From NCBI GenBank assembly GCA_002428685.1, contig DIXL01000046.1, positions 4,368 to 39,070 on the forward strand: a stretch of DNA of 34,703 nucleotides, given 5' to 3'. This stretch comes from Cloacimonetes bacterium UBA6081. GTDB taxonomy: Bacteria > Cloacimonadota > Cloacimonadia > Cloacimonadales > Cloacimonadaceae. The translations under genes were made by a program, and so were the position numbers. The number at the start of each line of letters is the position of its first letter. The stretch's first letter is position 1. The notes under the pieces are model-generated. The model was given only the letters and a program-made list of their open reading frames with translations. It did not search any database and had not been told where the DNA came from. This document shows positions 16,029 through 24,584 of this stretch, piece by piece.

Positions 16029-16034
16029 GGTCAA
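16029..16034 (-). promoter_or_regulatory. Possible -35-like element of the helicase gene
   Basis: TTGACC on the minus strand, 48 nt before the GTG start. It lacks the downstream GC seen at several other copies, so support is weak. Confidence 0.25.
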
Positions 16035-16047
16035 GCAGATTCTTTTG

Positions 16048-16368
16048 CTACCGGAACTCTTTATCTGATCGTAAAATGCGGCAAACATAATGAAGCGACG
16101 GTATCGGAAAAACCGTTCCCACTCCATGCCGATTCAGATATTCCATCCAGTGCTGACGCTCTGCCACAGCTTTCTGCTGCTCTGGCTGATTCAAAGGCAT
16201 CAGCTTCACCAGAAACTCCTCTTCACTCTGCCGGTATTGATAGATGGTGCCGTCCAACCACTCGTGGCCTCCGGCAAAGTATTCCGGCTGCCCTTCCAGA
16301 GGGTATAGCTGCTGTAGCTCTGCTTGTAGTTTTGCGTCCATCGCAGCAGTATGTTGTGTATCGTTCAT
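16048..16368 (-). pseudogene. Truncated phosphotransferase (APH-like kinase N-lobe)
   Basis: A 106-aa ORF with a good start (AGAGGACAAC before ATG). It reads like the N-terminal lobe of an aminoglycoside/choline-kinase-type phosphotransferase. GTIYQYRQSEEEFLVKLMP has the strand-turn-strand with the invariant Lys, and AVAERQHWMEYLNRHGVGTVFPIPS is the helix and next strand. Sequence after IPS is unrelated and stops within 20 residues, so the catalytic lobe (HGD/DFD motifs) is absent. A partial copy left after a deletion is the simplest reading. A small functional protein cannot be excluded because the remaining frame is open and has a ribosome binding site. Confidence 0.55.
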
Positions 16369-16635
16369 GTTGTCCTCTTTGTAAGTTCCTTGCTTATTAC
16401 GCTACAATCTGATGAAGGACATTCTGGGGTCAATAGTTTTTCTTGAAAGCCAAATAATATAGATGGGTTTATAAAAGATATTGACGAAAAATCTCAATGA
16501 ACTATCTGGGTCTCAATAGTGAAAGATATTATAGGAAAGTGATTTTCTATATGCTCATCGTTTCTGAAGGGAACGATTATCGCAATCTATAAAAAGTGGA
16601 TTATACTCAACAATGCTATGCAGATGGGAGAGATC

Positions 16636-17871
16636 ATGAATACACTGACCATAAAAAACTTTGGGCCAATTAAAGACGTAACCCTAAACATTAAAAAAGT
16701 AAACCTACTAATAGGGACTCAGGGAAGTGGGAAAAGCACTATTGCTAAAATATTGTCAATTATGAATGACCCGACTTTGGTGTTAGCGAACTCTGTGGAT
16801 AGTTTTCTTGTGGATTACAACATAGATTTTGAACTAATTGAAAGCACATTAATTGAGTATAGAACGCCACTTGTTAATATTACTATAAGAGGCAAACACT
16901 TAGAGCACGGACTGTTAGAAACAATTAGTGAATCCTCTGTGGACAATTTTGAGGAAAGCTTATTGAAGGTAAGTGAGAATGATACAAGCAAATTTATGAC
17001 TACTTTGCTTAATCTGACCATGGGCATGCCATTGAGTGAAGCAATCAGTGATAATATATTTAGTACTATTGATGTTTTCGGAAACAAAAATGCTGCTTTA
17101 CAAAAAGAACAGAGGAGGTATTTAATTAAATTGCTGTTCACGAGCATACAGTGGGAAAAAATGTTCGAAACGTGTGTTTATATCCCAGCAGAAAGAAACA
17201 TTGTCTCTTTGATCGCCGATAACTTCTTTGCTCTGGGTGATTCTCTGGGCTTACCTAAGTGTATCAGGCAGTTCGGGGTAAATTATGAAAGAGCCAGAAA
17301 ATCTTACGAGAGCATTTTTTTTATGGAAATACCCTTTATAAATGGTCTCCATTATCGTAGGAAAAACAAGAAAGATGAGATTATGTACCAAGAGGTTACC
17401 AGCACTTTAGCTCAAGGATCAAGTGGATTTCAATCTTCTGTCCCTTTAGCAGTGGTTTGTTCAAAAAACCGCAACACGAATAAATCACTTTTCATCATTG
17501 AAGAGCCTGAACAGAATCTATACCCTGTTACACAGTATGATTTGGTTAAATTTATAGCTGATAACTGCTTACAAAATGACAATAAGCTGCTTGTAACTAC
17601 TCATAGTCCCTATATCTTAACCTCTTTTGTAAATCTGATCCAGGCGCATGCTTCTGGTGCTGTAAAACCCAGAGTAACTGCGAAGCTAATCCCCAAGTTA
17701 CAATGGATAGATTTTAATGATGTAAGTGCATACTTCATAGATGAAGGAACCTCAAAGGACATCCTGGATTATGAGGAAAAAACCATATTCGCTGAAGCTA
17801 TTGATAATGCCTCTGCGGATATTGCCAATGAATATAGCGGACTTCTTGATATCGCTTATACAAAAAAGTAG
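16636..17871 (+). CDS. AAA/ABC-type ATPase of a putative two-gene defence cassette
   Basis: A 411-aa ATPase of the AAA_15/AAA_21/OLD-like group. Start chosen at the ATG at 16636 behind GGGAGAG; an in-frame ATG at 16618 is possible. Residues 1-35 contain MNTLTIKNFGPIKD and the Walker A motif GTQGSGKST (27-35). A signature-like SSGFQSS lies at about 262-268, Walker B LFIIEEPEQN at 285-294 with the paired glutamates, and a His switch TTHSPYIL at about 321-328. There is no TOPRIM domain, so it is not a classical OLD nuclease. It is followed after 6 nt by a small PD-(D/E)xK-like gene. Both genes are visibly richer in A+T than the flanking genes and stand on the opposite strand to them, which suggests transfer. 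Similar ATPase-plus-nuclease pairs act in phage defence (Septu, PARIS). Confidence 0.85.
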   Translation: MNTLTIKNFGPIKDVTLNIKKVNLLIGTQGSGKSTIAKILSIMNDPTLVLANSVDSFLVDYNIDFELIESTLIEYRTPLVNITIRGKHLEHGLLETISESSVDNFEESLLKVSENDTSKFMTTLLNLTMGMPLSEAISDNIFSTIDVFGNKNAALQKEQRRYLIKLLFTSIQWEKMFETCVYIPAERNIVSLIADNFFALGDSLGLPKCIRQFGVNYERARKSYESIFFMEIPFINGLHYRRKNKKDEIMYQEVTSTLAQGSSGFQSSVPLAVVCSKNRNTNKSLFIIEEPEQNLYPVTQYDLVKFIADNCLQNDNKLLVTTHSPYILTSFVNLIQAHASGAVKPRVTAKLIPKLQWIDFNDVSAYFIDEGTSKDILDYEEKTIFAEAIDNASADIANEYSGLLDIAYTKK

Positions 17872-17877
17872 CAATCC

Positions 17878-18345
17878 ATGGTGAATAAACTCAAAACTCT
17901 CTTCCCTGGGAAGGATCATTGTTTTGATATTGGCAGTACTACTGCAAGCGAAAACAAAAGAACATTCCGCTTGATATGCGAAGAAAGCCAGTGCTTAACT
18001 ATCGTAAGAATCAAGCTTGATAAGTGTTTAATCAATGATCCAAATTCGAAGAAATGTGATTGGCTGTTCATAATTCCCGATAGTAAGGGGATAATCTTTG
18101 TGGAATGCAAGGGCAATGATGTGCTTGAAGCTATCAGACAAATACGAGTAACATATAATTTAATTAAACCAGTCGTTAGGCTCAGCTCTAAGAGATTTGC
18201 TTTTGTGATCCCCTCGAAAGTAGCTCCTGTGATAACTACTTCTATCCAAAGAGAAGTGAAAAAGCTTCTTAGAGACTACGGTATCACTTTGCTTGTTAAG
18301 AATCGCAAATGTGAGTTCCGGTTACTAGACTATAAAATAATATAA
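17878..18345 (+). CDS. Small PD-(D/E)xK-like nuclease partner of the ATPase
   Basis: A 155-aa protein, not recognised as a named family. Its centre, KKCDWLFIIPDSKGIIFVECKGND, fits a PD-(D/E)xK nuclease core: Asp61 at the start of a strand, then Glu76-Cys-Lys78 at the end of the next strand, followed by helix EAIRQIRVTYNLI with Gln88. A later strand (RFAFVIPSK) and a C-terminal helix (SIQREVKKLLRDYG) complete a plausible alpha/beta fold. The start is 6 nt after the ATPase stop, so the two are almost surely co-expressed. Its stop is one base from the stop of the converging gene at 18347. Predicted role: metal-dependent DNA or RNA cleavage controlled by the ATPase. The activity is inferred from the motif only. 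Confidence 0.75.
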   Translation: MVNKLKTLFPGKDHCFDIGSTTASENKRTFRLICEESQCLTIVRIKLDKCLINDPNSKKCDWLFIIPDSKGIIFVECKGNDVLEAIRQIRVTYNLIKPVVRLSSKRFAFVIPSKVAPVITTSIQREVKKLLRDYGITLLVKNRKCEFRLLDYKII

Positions 18346-18346
18346 A

Positions 18347-20926
18347 CTACATAACTAACAGCTTGCGGGTATAGGGTTTATGGCCTTTGACCTGCACTTT
18401 TAGCATATAAATGCCGGCAGCACAGCGGCGTCCTTTATCATCCTTGCCTTGCCAGAGATAGGTGTCGGAACCTAAAATCCTGGCGGTGTGCACTTTTTGT
18501 CCCTTCAGGTTATAGATGCCAAGCTCTGCGCTACTGCTTTTCAGGTTGGATAGCTTCAGGGTAAGGGATTGTCCTGCCGCAAAAGACACCGGATTGGGAT
18601 AGGCTGATATGCTTACCGGCTGCAAAATCTGATCGTCATTACCCACGATTAGAACCAGTAGCCAGTTGCTCATCTCGGATTCCACCGTGCCATCCCAGGC
18701 ACAAACAGTATAATATGTGGTATAGTCGGCTGTCCAGTTGTTGTCTGTCCACTCGCTTTGCGCAAAGGGGATTTCGGCGAGCAGTTCATAATTCCGATAG
18801 ATGCGGTAATGCGTCCAGGTATTATTAAGCTGGGCTGGAGCTTGCCAAAAGAGATGAACCTCGTGTTGATGCGTATCTTCGTTGTAGGTATTTGGATCAA
18901 AAGCCAGATAACTGGGGCTGTATTGTAAGGGTTCCGGCATAAACAAGGTGATGGTTCCATCTGCCAGTGAATCGGGCAGGCCAAAAGTTAGCATGGTTGC
19001 TTTGGCGGTTGTGTAGCCATTTTCATAGCGGAACATCAGGTTTTGGATGGGTGAGTTAATGCGTTTTTCCAGGACATTGCCGGTAGCGTCTTCACGGGTG
19101 ATCAGATTGTATGTGGCCATTCCCATGTCCCCGGCACACAGATTTACCCGGGCATCAGAAACAAGAATTGCTCCGGTTTCATACACCACTTCAGTTTGCT
19201 GCCAGGTGTCTCCCGGGGCAATATTGAGGTATTTTCTGTAGTTTGTGCCTTCGGGTAAATCGGTTTCGATCACGCCATCCGGAGTGCGACGGAGGCTGCT
19301 TATCATAAATAAATAGCCGCTATTGGCATACACCCAATCCAAAGTCTGCCATTCATACAGCCCAAAGCCGTGCATGATGGGATGAAACACCAAATTTACG
19401 CCCTGATCCGGCGCACCTATCAGCTCATAACGTGGGGGCGGAACTTCCGTTACCAAAATTAAACCAACATCCACAGGTGCAAAATCGCCAGGGCTGAATA
19501 CCGTGGGATTCAAATAACCACCCGCACAGCCGTATAGCGACTGTTGAGGAGTGATGGTTAAAACCACCTGGGCATAGAAATTTTCCAGCAGGACGGCTGT
19601 TACACTGATGGAGGTTGTAGCTAAAGGGGAAGTGTTTAAAATAGCCCCTGTCTCCACAGAGATCAGTTCCAGCCTGGCATCAGCCACCTGTAATTGGCCG
19701 CTGTAAACATAGTTACCCACAATGGAAGTAGGCAAAGCAGGCAATGTCCACGGCTCGAAATCCACGGTTGGCAGGGCAATATTGTCGTTGCTGTCATTTA
19801 TTCCGATGGCGATTTCGGCTGAGGTGTAAACGCCCCAATCGTTGTTTTCGGCTTTGAGGATAAAAGTAGCAAGGGGATAGGCGTCGCAGAATACAGAATG
19901 CTCAACGCCATTGGCATCTATGTTGTTTACAATTATGTTTTCACCCTGTGCCCAAACATGATCTATAACCAGGTCGCCCAAAACTGGTTTGGCGTTGTTG
20001 GTTATGTAAAAACCGGTATAATTGCCTTCGATGTGATTGCGCTCAAAATAGGGGATGGAGGTAGTTCCGGAAACCATTACGCCCGCTCCGGAATTCATGT
20101 CGCCGGGGATGAAGTTATAGTTAATCTGGTTGTCGGCCACATAGCCGGAGGCTTGTAAGAGATAGATACCAGTGTAGTTATACTCAATTATGTTGTCTGT
20201 AATAGTGGGGTTTATGGCTCCGGAAGAAGAAGTATCCCAGGCGGATATGCCCTGTTTCAGATTGTGGTGAATGTGGTTGTAAGTGATGGTGGGATCGCAG
20301 CTCCCGGAGGCAGACTGATTGGCAAGCTGGATGGCTGCGCGGAATTGAGCACCCGTGCCATTATAGCGGATTTCGTTTTGGTGGATGGTGGCCGCACTGT
20401 TTTGAGTAACCAGGATACCATTCTGGATGCAGTTTTCGATGATGTTATATTCAATCAGCACGGGACTGGGGTTGGCCGCACCTATGGCATATAGCTCCAT
20501 GCCTTTTTCGCAAAGGTTTATGCGGCTGTGGCTTACGGTGAGGAGGGCATTCATATTGCGGATGCCGTAGGTGCCATATTCTAGATAAACACGGCTAAGC
20601 TCACTGGCTTGAGTGGTATTTTCAAAGCGTAAACCAGGCCAGAGGGCAGTGGGATTGCTTTGCATATTCATAAAGCGAATGCTGTCTGCCACTGTGCCGT
20701 TGGCAATCAAGGTTCCGGCCACTGTAATCTGATAAGAGCCCATGATGTGAACCAGGACACCAGGCAAAATGTTTAGATTTGAGCCAGCGGGAACAGAGAT
20801 AGCACCCACAACCTGATAGGGATTGTTGTCCGGACTCCAGGTTCCGCTTTGATTGCCACTTACCTGAATGCCGAAACACAAGGTTAGGCTAAGAAGCAGG
20901 CCAATAATAAGATAAAAAAGTTTCAT
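18347..20926 (-). CDS. Secreted right-handed beta-helix protein with T9SS-type sorting domain
   Basis: An 859-aa protein with a signal peptide (MKLFYLIIGLLLSLTLCFG). Short repeats of the parallel beta-helix type span about residues 80-330 (HSRINLCEKGMELY, YNIIENCIQNGILV, DNIIEYNYTGIYLL, RNHIEGNYTGFYIT), as in NosD/pectate-lyase-like surface proteins. A middle region has no assigned fold. An FN3-like segment follows (HLFWQAPAQLNNTWTHYRIYRNYEL), then the FlgD-like C-terminal domain (AYPNPVSFAAGQ...YNLKGQKVHTA...GIYMLKVQV), which is the signal for outer-membrane export and surface attachment in T9SS-type bacteria. No catalytic residues can be named. GAGGA precedes the ATG. A strong terminator separates it from the ferredoxin gene upstream, so it must have its own promoter or rely on read-through. 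Confidence 0.85.
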   Translation of the reverse strand: MKLFYLIIGLLLSLTLCFGIQVSGNQSGTWSPDNNPYQVVGAISVPAGSNLNILPGVLVHIMGSYQITVAGTLIANGTVADSIRFMNMQSNPTALWPGLRFENTTQASELSRVYLEYGTYGIRNMNALLTVSHSRINLCEKGMELYAIGAANPSPVLIEYNIIENCIQNGILVTQNSAATIHQNEIRYNGTGAQFRAAIQLANQSASGSCDPTITYNHIHHNLKQGISAWDTSSSGAINPTITDNIIEYNYTGIYLLQASGYVADNQINYNFIPGDMNSGAGVMVSGTTSIPYFERNHIEGNYTGFYITNNAKPVLGDLVIDHVWAQGENIIVNNIDANGVEHSVFCDAYPLATFILKAENNDWGVYTSAEIAIGINDSNDNIALPTVDFEPWTLPALPTSIVGNYVYSGQLQVADARLELISVETGAILNTSPLATTSISVTAVLLENFYAQVVLTITPQQSLYGCAGGYLNPTVFSPGDFAPVDVGLILVTEVPPPRYELIGAPDQGVNLVFHPIMHGFGLYEWQTLDWVYANSGYLFMISSLRRTPDGVIETDLPEGTNYRKYLNIAPGDTWQQTEVVYETGAILVSDARVNLCAGDMGMATYNLITREDATGNVLEKRINSPIQNLMFRYENGYTTAKATMLTFGLPDSLADGTITLFMPEPLQYSPSYLAFDPNTYNEDTHQHEVHLFWQAPAQLNNTWTHYRIYRNYELLAEIPFAQSEWTDNNWTADYTTYYTVCAWDGTVESEMSNWLLVLIVGNDDQILQPVSISAYPNPVSFAAGQSLTLKLSNLKSSSAELGIYNLKGQKVHTARILGSDTYLWQGKDDKGRRCAAGIYMLKVQVKGHKPYTRKLLVM

Positions 20927-20940
20927 AAGATCCTCACTTA

Positions 20941-20979
20941 TTAAAAACCGGAAGGATGGCTATGCCTATCACTTCCGGT
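20941..20979 (-). terminator. Rho-independent terminator of the ferredoxin gene
   Basis: On the minus strand the stem ACCGGAAG pairs with CTTCCGGT, with a loop of 17 nt, and is followed at once by TTTTTAA. It begins 26 nt after the ferredoxin stop codon and ends before the beta-helix gene. Confidence 0.8.
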
Positions 20980-21004
20980 GTAAACTGGTAGTGTTGTTGT
21001 CCGA

Positions 21005-21175
21005 TTATTCGGAAATAGCTTGCACAGGACAAGTTGCAATGCAGGCACCACAATCGATGCAAGCACTTTCATCACATTCCGCCTTGCCGTCAACCATGCT
21101 AAGAGCGTTAACCGGGCAAACATCGACGCATGCGCCGCAGCCGATGCAGGTTTCTTTATCAATCTTCACTGCCAT
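21005..21175 (-). CDS. Two-cluster 4Fe-4S ferredoxin
   Basis: A 56-aa protein too short for most ORF cut-offs. It reads MAVKIDKETCIGCGAC from the start and ends with PVQAISE. It carries the two classic motifs CIGCGACVDVCP (residues 10-21) and CIDCGACIATCP (39-50), eight cysteines in all, arranged as in clostridial 2[4Fe-4S] ferredoxins. It would be the soluble low-potential electron carrier for oxidoreductases such as pyruvate:ferredoxin oxidoreductase or hydrogenase. The start ATG is preceded by AAGGAGATTCACC. A TTGACT element lies 50 nt upstream and a rho-independent terminator directly downstream, so it is a single-gene unit. The plus-strand ORFs over it are shadows. Confidence 0.97.
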   Translation of the reverse strand: MAVKIDKETCIGCGACVDVCPVNALSMVDGKAECDESACIDCGACIATCPVQAISE

Positions 21176-21224
21176 GGTGAATCTCCTTGGGTGTTTTGCG
21201 CAATTCTAATTTTCGTTGAGTATT

Positions 21225-21230
21225 AGTCAA
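21225..21230 (-). promoter_or_regulatory. Possible -35-like element of the ferredoxin gene
   Basis: TTGACT on the minus strand, 50 nt before the start codon, followed after 17 nt by AGAATT as a weak -10 candidate. Confidence 0.35.
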
Positions 21231-21346
21231 GTTAAATGTAGTGAGATGGCAAAAAAGAGGCGGCTACCTGAACTTTTTGTTTGAGGAGTATTGGGTAATT
21301 TATAGAATCCTTCCCGAAACCGAATGAAAAGGAGCAGATTTTATTC

Positions 21347-21352
21347 TTGACA
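21347..21352 (+). promoter_or_regulatory. Possible -35-like element upstream of the 969-aa secreted protein
   Basis: TTGACA on the plus strand with GC 7-8 nt after it. It is about 200 nt from the start codon, so the link to the gene is uncertain. Confidence 0.25.
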
Positions 21353-21553
21353 AATTCCGCACAAATTACTACGAAGAATTTGTTGGATTAGTCTTAAAGT
21401 TTGGAGAAGAGATGATAAACGGTAGAATGACTAATTCTGTGAATAGCCTTGCTTTTTGTGTGTTAAAGGGTTATCCACAAATCACCTGGATAAGCCATGA
21501 GAATTTTAGAAAAAGTGTCGATACAAGCACCGGCATATTATAAAGGAGTATGA

Positions 21554-24463
21554 ATGATGAGATATTTCATTTTGATTACTTTGCTGCTCTGCACGATTCT
21601 ATCGCTCCCTGCTGAGTCAGTTCCACTTCGCCAAGCCTGCAATTTAGATTGGAGAGCTAAGCAAGTTCGTACCTCAGATAGTTATGAGATCGTCGTCTGG
21701 CAGGATACAGCCTCCGGTGATGAAGATATCTACGCACAAAAGCTTAATCCCTCCGGACAGACAGTTTGGACTGAACCTGCCGTTATATCCAACGTAACTG
21801 CTTTAGAGTACATCTTTGATGTTATCCCGGCTTCAGATGGAAATTACATTGTTCTGTGGGGATGCAGGTTTTATAGAGGGAGCAGTCAGATCAGAGCACA
21901 GAAAATCAGTTCAGAAGGTCAGAAACTCTGGCCGGATGAAGGAATCATAGTCGTTTCGGATGAATCTTATTATTACTATGTTTCTGCCCTTCCCAATGCT
22001 GTGGGAGGTTTTTTTCTGGTTTTTTCAGCTTCTAATCCTGAAAATATGATTAAGGGTCAAAATCTGGACGGCTCCGGTAACTTGCTTTGGGGAACCAGTA
22101 GCAGAGAACTTTTCACTCACACTGACAGGGTGGAACTCGATGGATTGGTTAAAGACGGAAATGGCGGTATTATAGTTAATATCCGCAAACGAACATCAAT
22201 TGTTGATTTTTCCAATCACCTGCTCCATCTTTCTGCAGAGGGACTGGTGATAGGTGCCAATCCCATGTTGGCTCAATCGCCCTTCAGTACCAATGAATAC
22301 AATATTTTGCCCCTAAACGACGGCAACTATGTCCTATATTACAATAACACCAATGGTAATTGCGAACTCAAGCTGCAGAAAATGGATTTAAATGGTAACC
22401 TGCTGCTTGCTAACCCTGTTCTTTATAATCTGGGTTACAATACTGGCGTCGAACTTCAGATATCGGTCTTTCCGGATAACCGCTTACTGGCAACCTGGGA
22501 AACATTCAACTATCCTGAAACATATATGCTCAAGTTTCAGAAATTTGATTCTGATCTCAGCCCTGCCTGGCAAGGGGGAGCATTGCAAATGTTTGGCACT
22601 CATTCCGTTAGCTGCAAACATTCTGTAGCCATAAACAATTTAGGTTCCGTGTGGGTCTTCTGGCAGGGTAGGACGCAGTTCTTTTCACCATCCGGAACAG
22701 TGGGATTTCCGTATGATGGGCTGCTGATTTCGGATCAGGGGACTGACTCACCTCTCTGCCTAGCTTCTGAGGACAGAGCTGTCTTTATCTGGAGGGAAAT
22801 TAGCAACCAGCAGCAAAGCATAAGGCGGCAAACGGTTACGGAATCTGGATCAGTTCTGCTTCCTGCTGGTGGATCAGCAATAGTAGCCAGAACGGATGGA
22901 ACCGGCTCTTATGCCAAAGTTTTTACCTTGGAGAACCGGTTCATTACTATTTGGAAAGACGATCGCCAATCTACCTATGTCTATAAAATCTACTATCAAA
23001 TCTTGTCTCCAGAGTTGGTTCCCTTGCTGGAAGAGGGAGGCAGAGCCCTTAACTTGAGCGGTGGAAATGTGGAATACTTCCATGCTGCCGTTGCCCTGCC
23101 GGGGAATTCTCTTGCCATCATCTACACAACCTGGATCGGATCAACGCTATATTCATATCTGCAAGTAATTGAGCAATCGGGGGATCTACTTTACCCTGGT
23201 AATGGAATCTTATTCACCACAGAGACCAGCACCGTGCAGAGTTTTATGCTTAGTTACAGTGAAGGGGATTTTTATATCGGTTGGCGCAGATACAGTGTAA
23301 ATTCTCCCATTGAAATGGTGGGACAACGGGTTTCGGGTGGAATTGTGCAATGGGGCAATTCCGGTAAAGTGTTAGCCAGTTTTCCTAACAACAACGGTAG
23401 TTCTCTTCGCGGGCTTCAAGGGCAATACTATAGCTGGAATGCTCAGGAAGGAACAAACTATACAGCCAGAGTTATGAAAGTTGACCAGAACGGTAATCCT
23501 GCTCCGGGCTGGCAAACTCCTGGTTTGGCGGTGCTCAGTTTGCCAGAAAGCTACAGCTATAGTCATGAATACTCTGGTTTGTTAGGAGAAAATCTGGCTG
23601 TGATTGTAAGGAAATACAATTCTGTGAGTTATCAGAATTTAGCCCAGTTGATCAGTCCCTCCGGACAGCGTTTATGGCTGGAAAGCGGAATAGAAGTGTT
23701 TCCCCTGCAGCAAAATTGTGTGATTAAAGATGTAGTGTTTGATGACCAGATCAGCCTGATTTATTCAAGTACAGAACTTCGCCTGCAACAGATATCAGAA
23801 AACGGCGTCTTACTATGCGGAAGTTTAGGCCTTCCGATTGAAAGTGGATTGATCGGCAGTTATGAAGCTAAACTGGTTCAGTATGACAATAAAGCGTTCA
23901 GTTGCTTCATCTCGGGTAGGACATCATCAACAACTACAGATTCCGATCTTTACTATCAGCAGATCAACGCGAGTGGTATCCCTCTGAACGATAACATCCA
24001 GTTGCTTTGTGATGCTCCCTATGCACAGAATGCGATCAACGCAGCATCATTAGGCAATAAATCTCTCTTAGTTTGGAATGATGAACGGGCAAAACTATAC
24101 AATAGTTCTCTATCCTATCCCTCAATATATGCAGCTGGTATCGATGCAGCAGTAGACGTTTCGGAGCAATTTATAGGGTATTCCCCCACACTTTTGCTAA
24201 GGAATTACCCTAATCCCTTCAATCCTTCCACTATAATATCATTTAATCTACCAAATCCACAAAAGGTCAACCTGGAAATTTATAACATTCGCGGGCAGTT
24301 GCTTCGCAGGCTTTATCATGATGCTTTTCTGGGGACAGGAAAGCATGATATTGTTTGGGATGGCAGGGATGAGAATGGCAGTGTGGCAAGCAGTGGTGTC
24401 TATCTGTGCAAACTGGTACAGGGTAACAAACAATCTGTTAGGAAAATGCTCCTAAGTAAATAA
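21554..24463 (+). CDS. Large secreted beta-propeller-like protein with T9SS-type sorting domain
   Basis: A 969-aa protein. AAAGGAG lies 6 nt before the first of two adjacent ATGs (21554, 21557). The signal peptide is at about 1-20 (YFILITLLLCTILSLPAES). The body has recurring units of about 50-60 aa built on W-QD...G-DIYAQKLNPSGQTVW, QKISSEGQKLWPDEG, QNLDGSGNLLW and QKMDLNGNLL. These suggest beta-propeller or blade-like repeats; the units are found in many secreted proteins of this kind of organism. The C-terminal 85 residues form a textbook sorting domain: NYPNPFNPSTIISFNLP, VNLEIYNIRGQLLRRL, GVYLCKLVQG. A surface or extracellular role is likely; the ligand is unknown. It is a single gene, convergent with gpmA. 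Confidence 0.85.
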   Translation: MMRYFILITLLLCTILSLPAESVPLRQACNLDWRAKQVRTSDSYEIVVWQDTASGDEDIYAQKLNPSGQTVWTEPAVISNVTALEYIFDVIPASDGNYIVLWGCRFYRGSSQIRAQKISSEGQKLWPDEGIIVVSDESYYYYVSALPNAVGGFFLVFSASNPENMIKGQNLDGSGNLLWGTSSRELFTHTDRVELDGLVKDGNGGIIVNIRKRTSIVDFSNHLLHLSAEGLVIGANPMLAQSPFSTNEYNILPLNDGNYVLYYNNTNGNCELKLQKMDLNGNLLLANPVLYNLGYNTGVELQISVFPDNRLLATWETFNYPETYMLKFQKFDSDLSPAWQGGALQMFGTHSVSCKHSVAINNLGSVWVFWQGRTQFFSPSGTVGFPYDGLLISDQGTDSPLCLASEDRAVFIWREISNQQQSIRRQTVTESGSVLLPAGGSAIVARTDGTGSYAKVFTLENRFITIWKDDRQSTYVYKIYYQILSPELVPLLEEGGRALNLSGGNVEYFHAAVALPGNSLAIIYTTWIGSTLYSYLQVIEQSGDLLYPGNGILFTTETSTVQSFMLSYSEGDFYIGWRRYSVNSPIEMVGQRVSGGIVQWGNSGKVLASFPNNNGSSLRGLQGQYYSWNAQEGTNYTARVMKVDQNGNPAPGWQTPGLAVLSLPESYSYSHEYSGLLGENLAVIVRKYNSVSYQNLAQLISPSGQRLWLESGIEVFPLQQNCVIKDVVFDDQISLIYSSTELRLQQISENGVLLCGSLGLPIESGLIGSYEAKLVQYDNKAFSCFISGRTSSTTTDSDLYYQQINASGIPLNDNIQLLCDAPYAQNAINAASLGNKSLLVWNDERAKLYNSSLSYPSIYAAGIDAAVDVSEQFIGYSPTLLLRNYPNPFNPSTIISFNLPNPQKVNLEIYNIRGQLLRRLYHDAFLGTGKHDIVWDGRDENGSVASSGVYLCKLVQGNKQSVRKMLLSK

Positions 24464-24514
24464 ATTAAGATCAAGGTTATGCCATATTTTTATAAAAACT
24501 AAACGTAGAGCAAC

Positions 24515-24534
24515 AAGCCAATGTTGCTTGGCTT
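24515..24534. terminator. Weak hairpin between convergent genes
   Basis: AAGCCAA pairs with TTGGCTT around a 6-nt loop between the stop codons of the secreted-protein gene and gpmA. There is no clear T-tract on either side, so a bidirectional terminator is only possible. Confidence 0.35.
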
Positions 24535-24584
24535 ATTGCACACCAAGATCGGCATCATGCTCTATTCTAATAACGAGAATTAAA

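Larger units (their letters stand above)
21176..21553. other. Intergenic region between divergent genes
   Basis: No coding sequence is supported. TTGACT at 21225-21230 (minus) fits the ferredoxin promoter. TTGACA at 21347-21352 (plus) could serve the 21554 gene and would leave a leader of roughly 170 nt. No riboswitch-like conserved core was recognised. Confidence 0.5.

Noticed and set aside
16636..17871. OLD-family nuclease or Gabija GajA
   Set aside because: The C-terminal TOPRIM domain is missing: the protein ends about 80 residues after the His switch.
20991..21226. Two plus-strand ORFs over the ferredoxin
   Set aside because: They cover the 56-aa ferredoxin on the other strand, whose eight cysteines and terminator are decisive.
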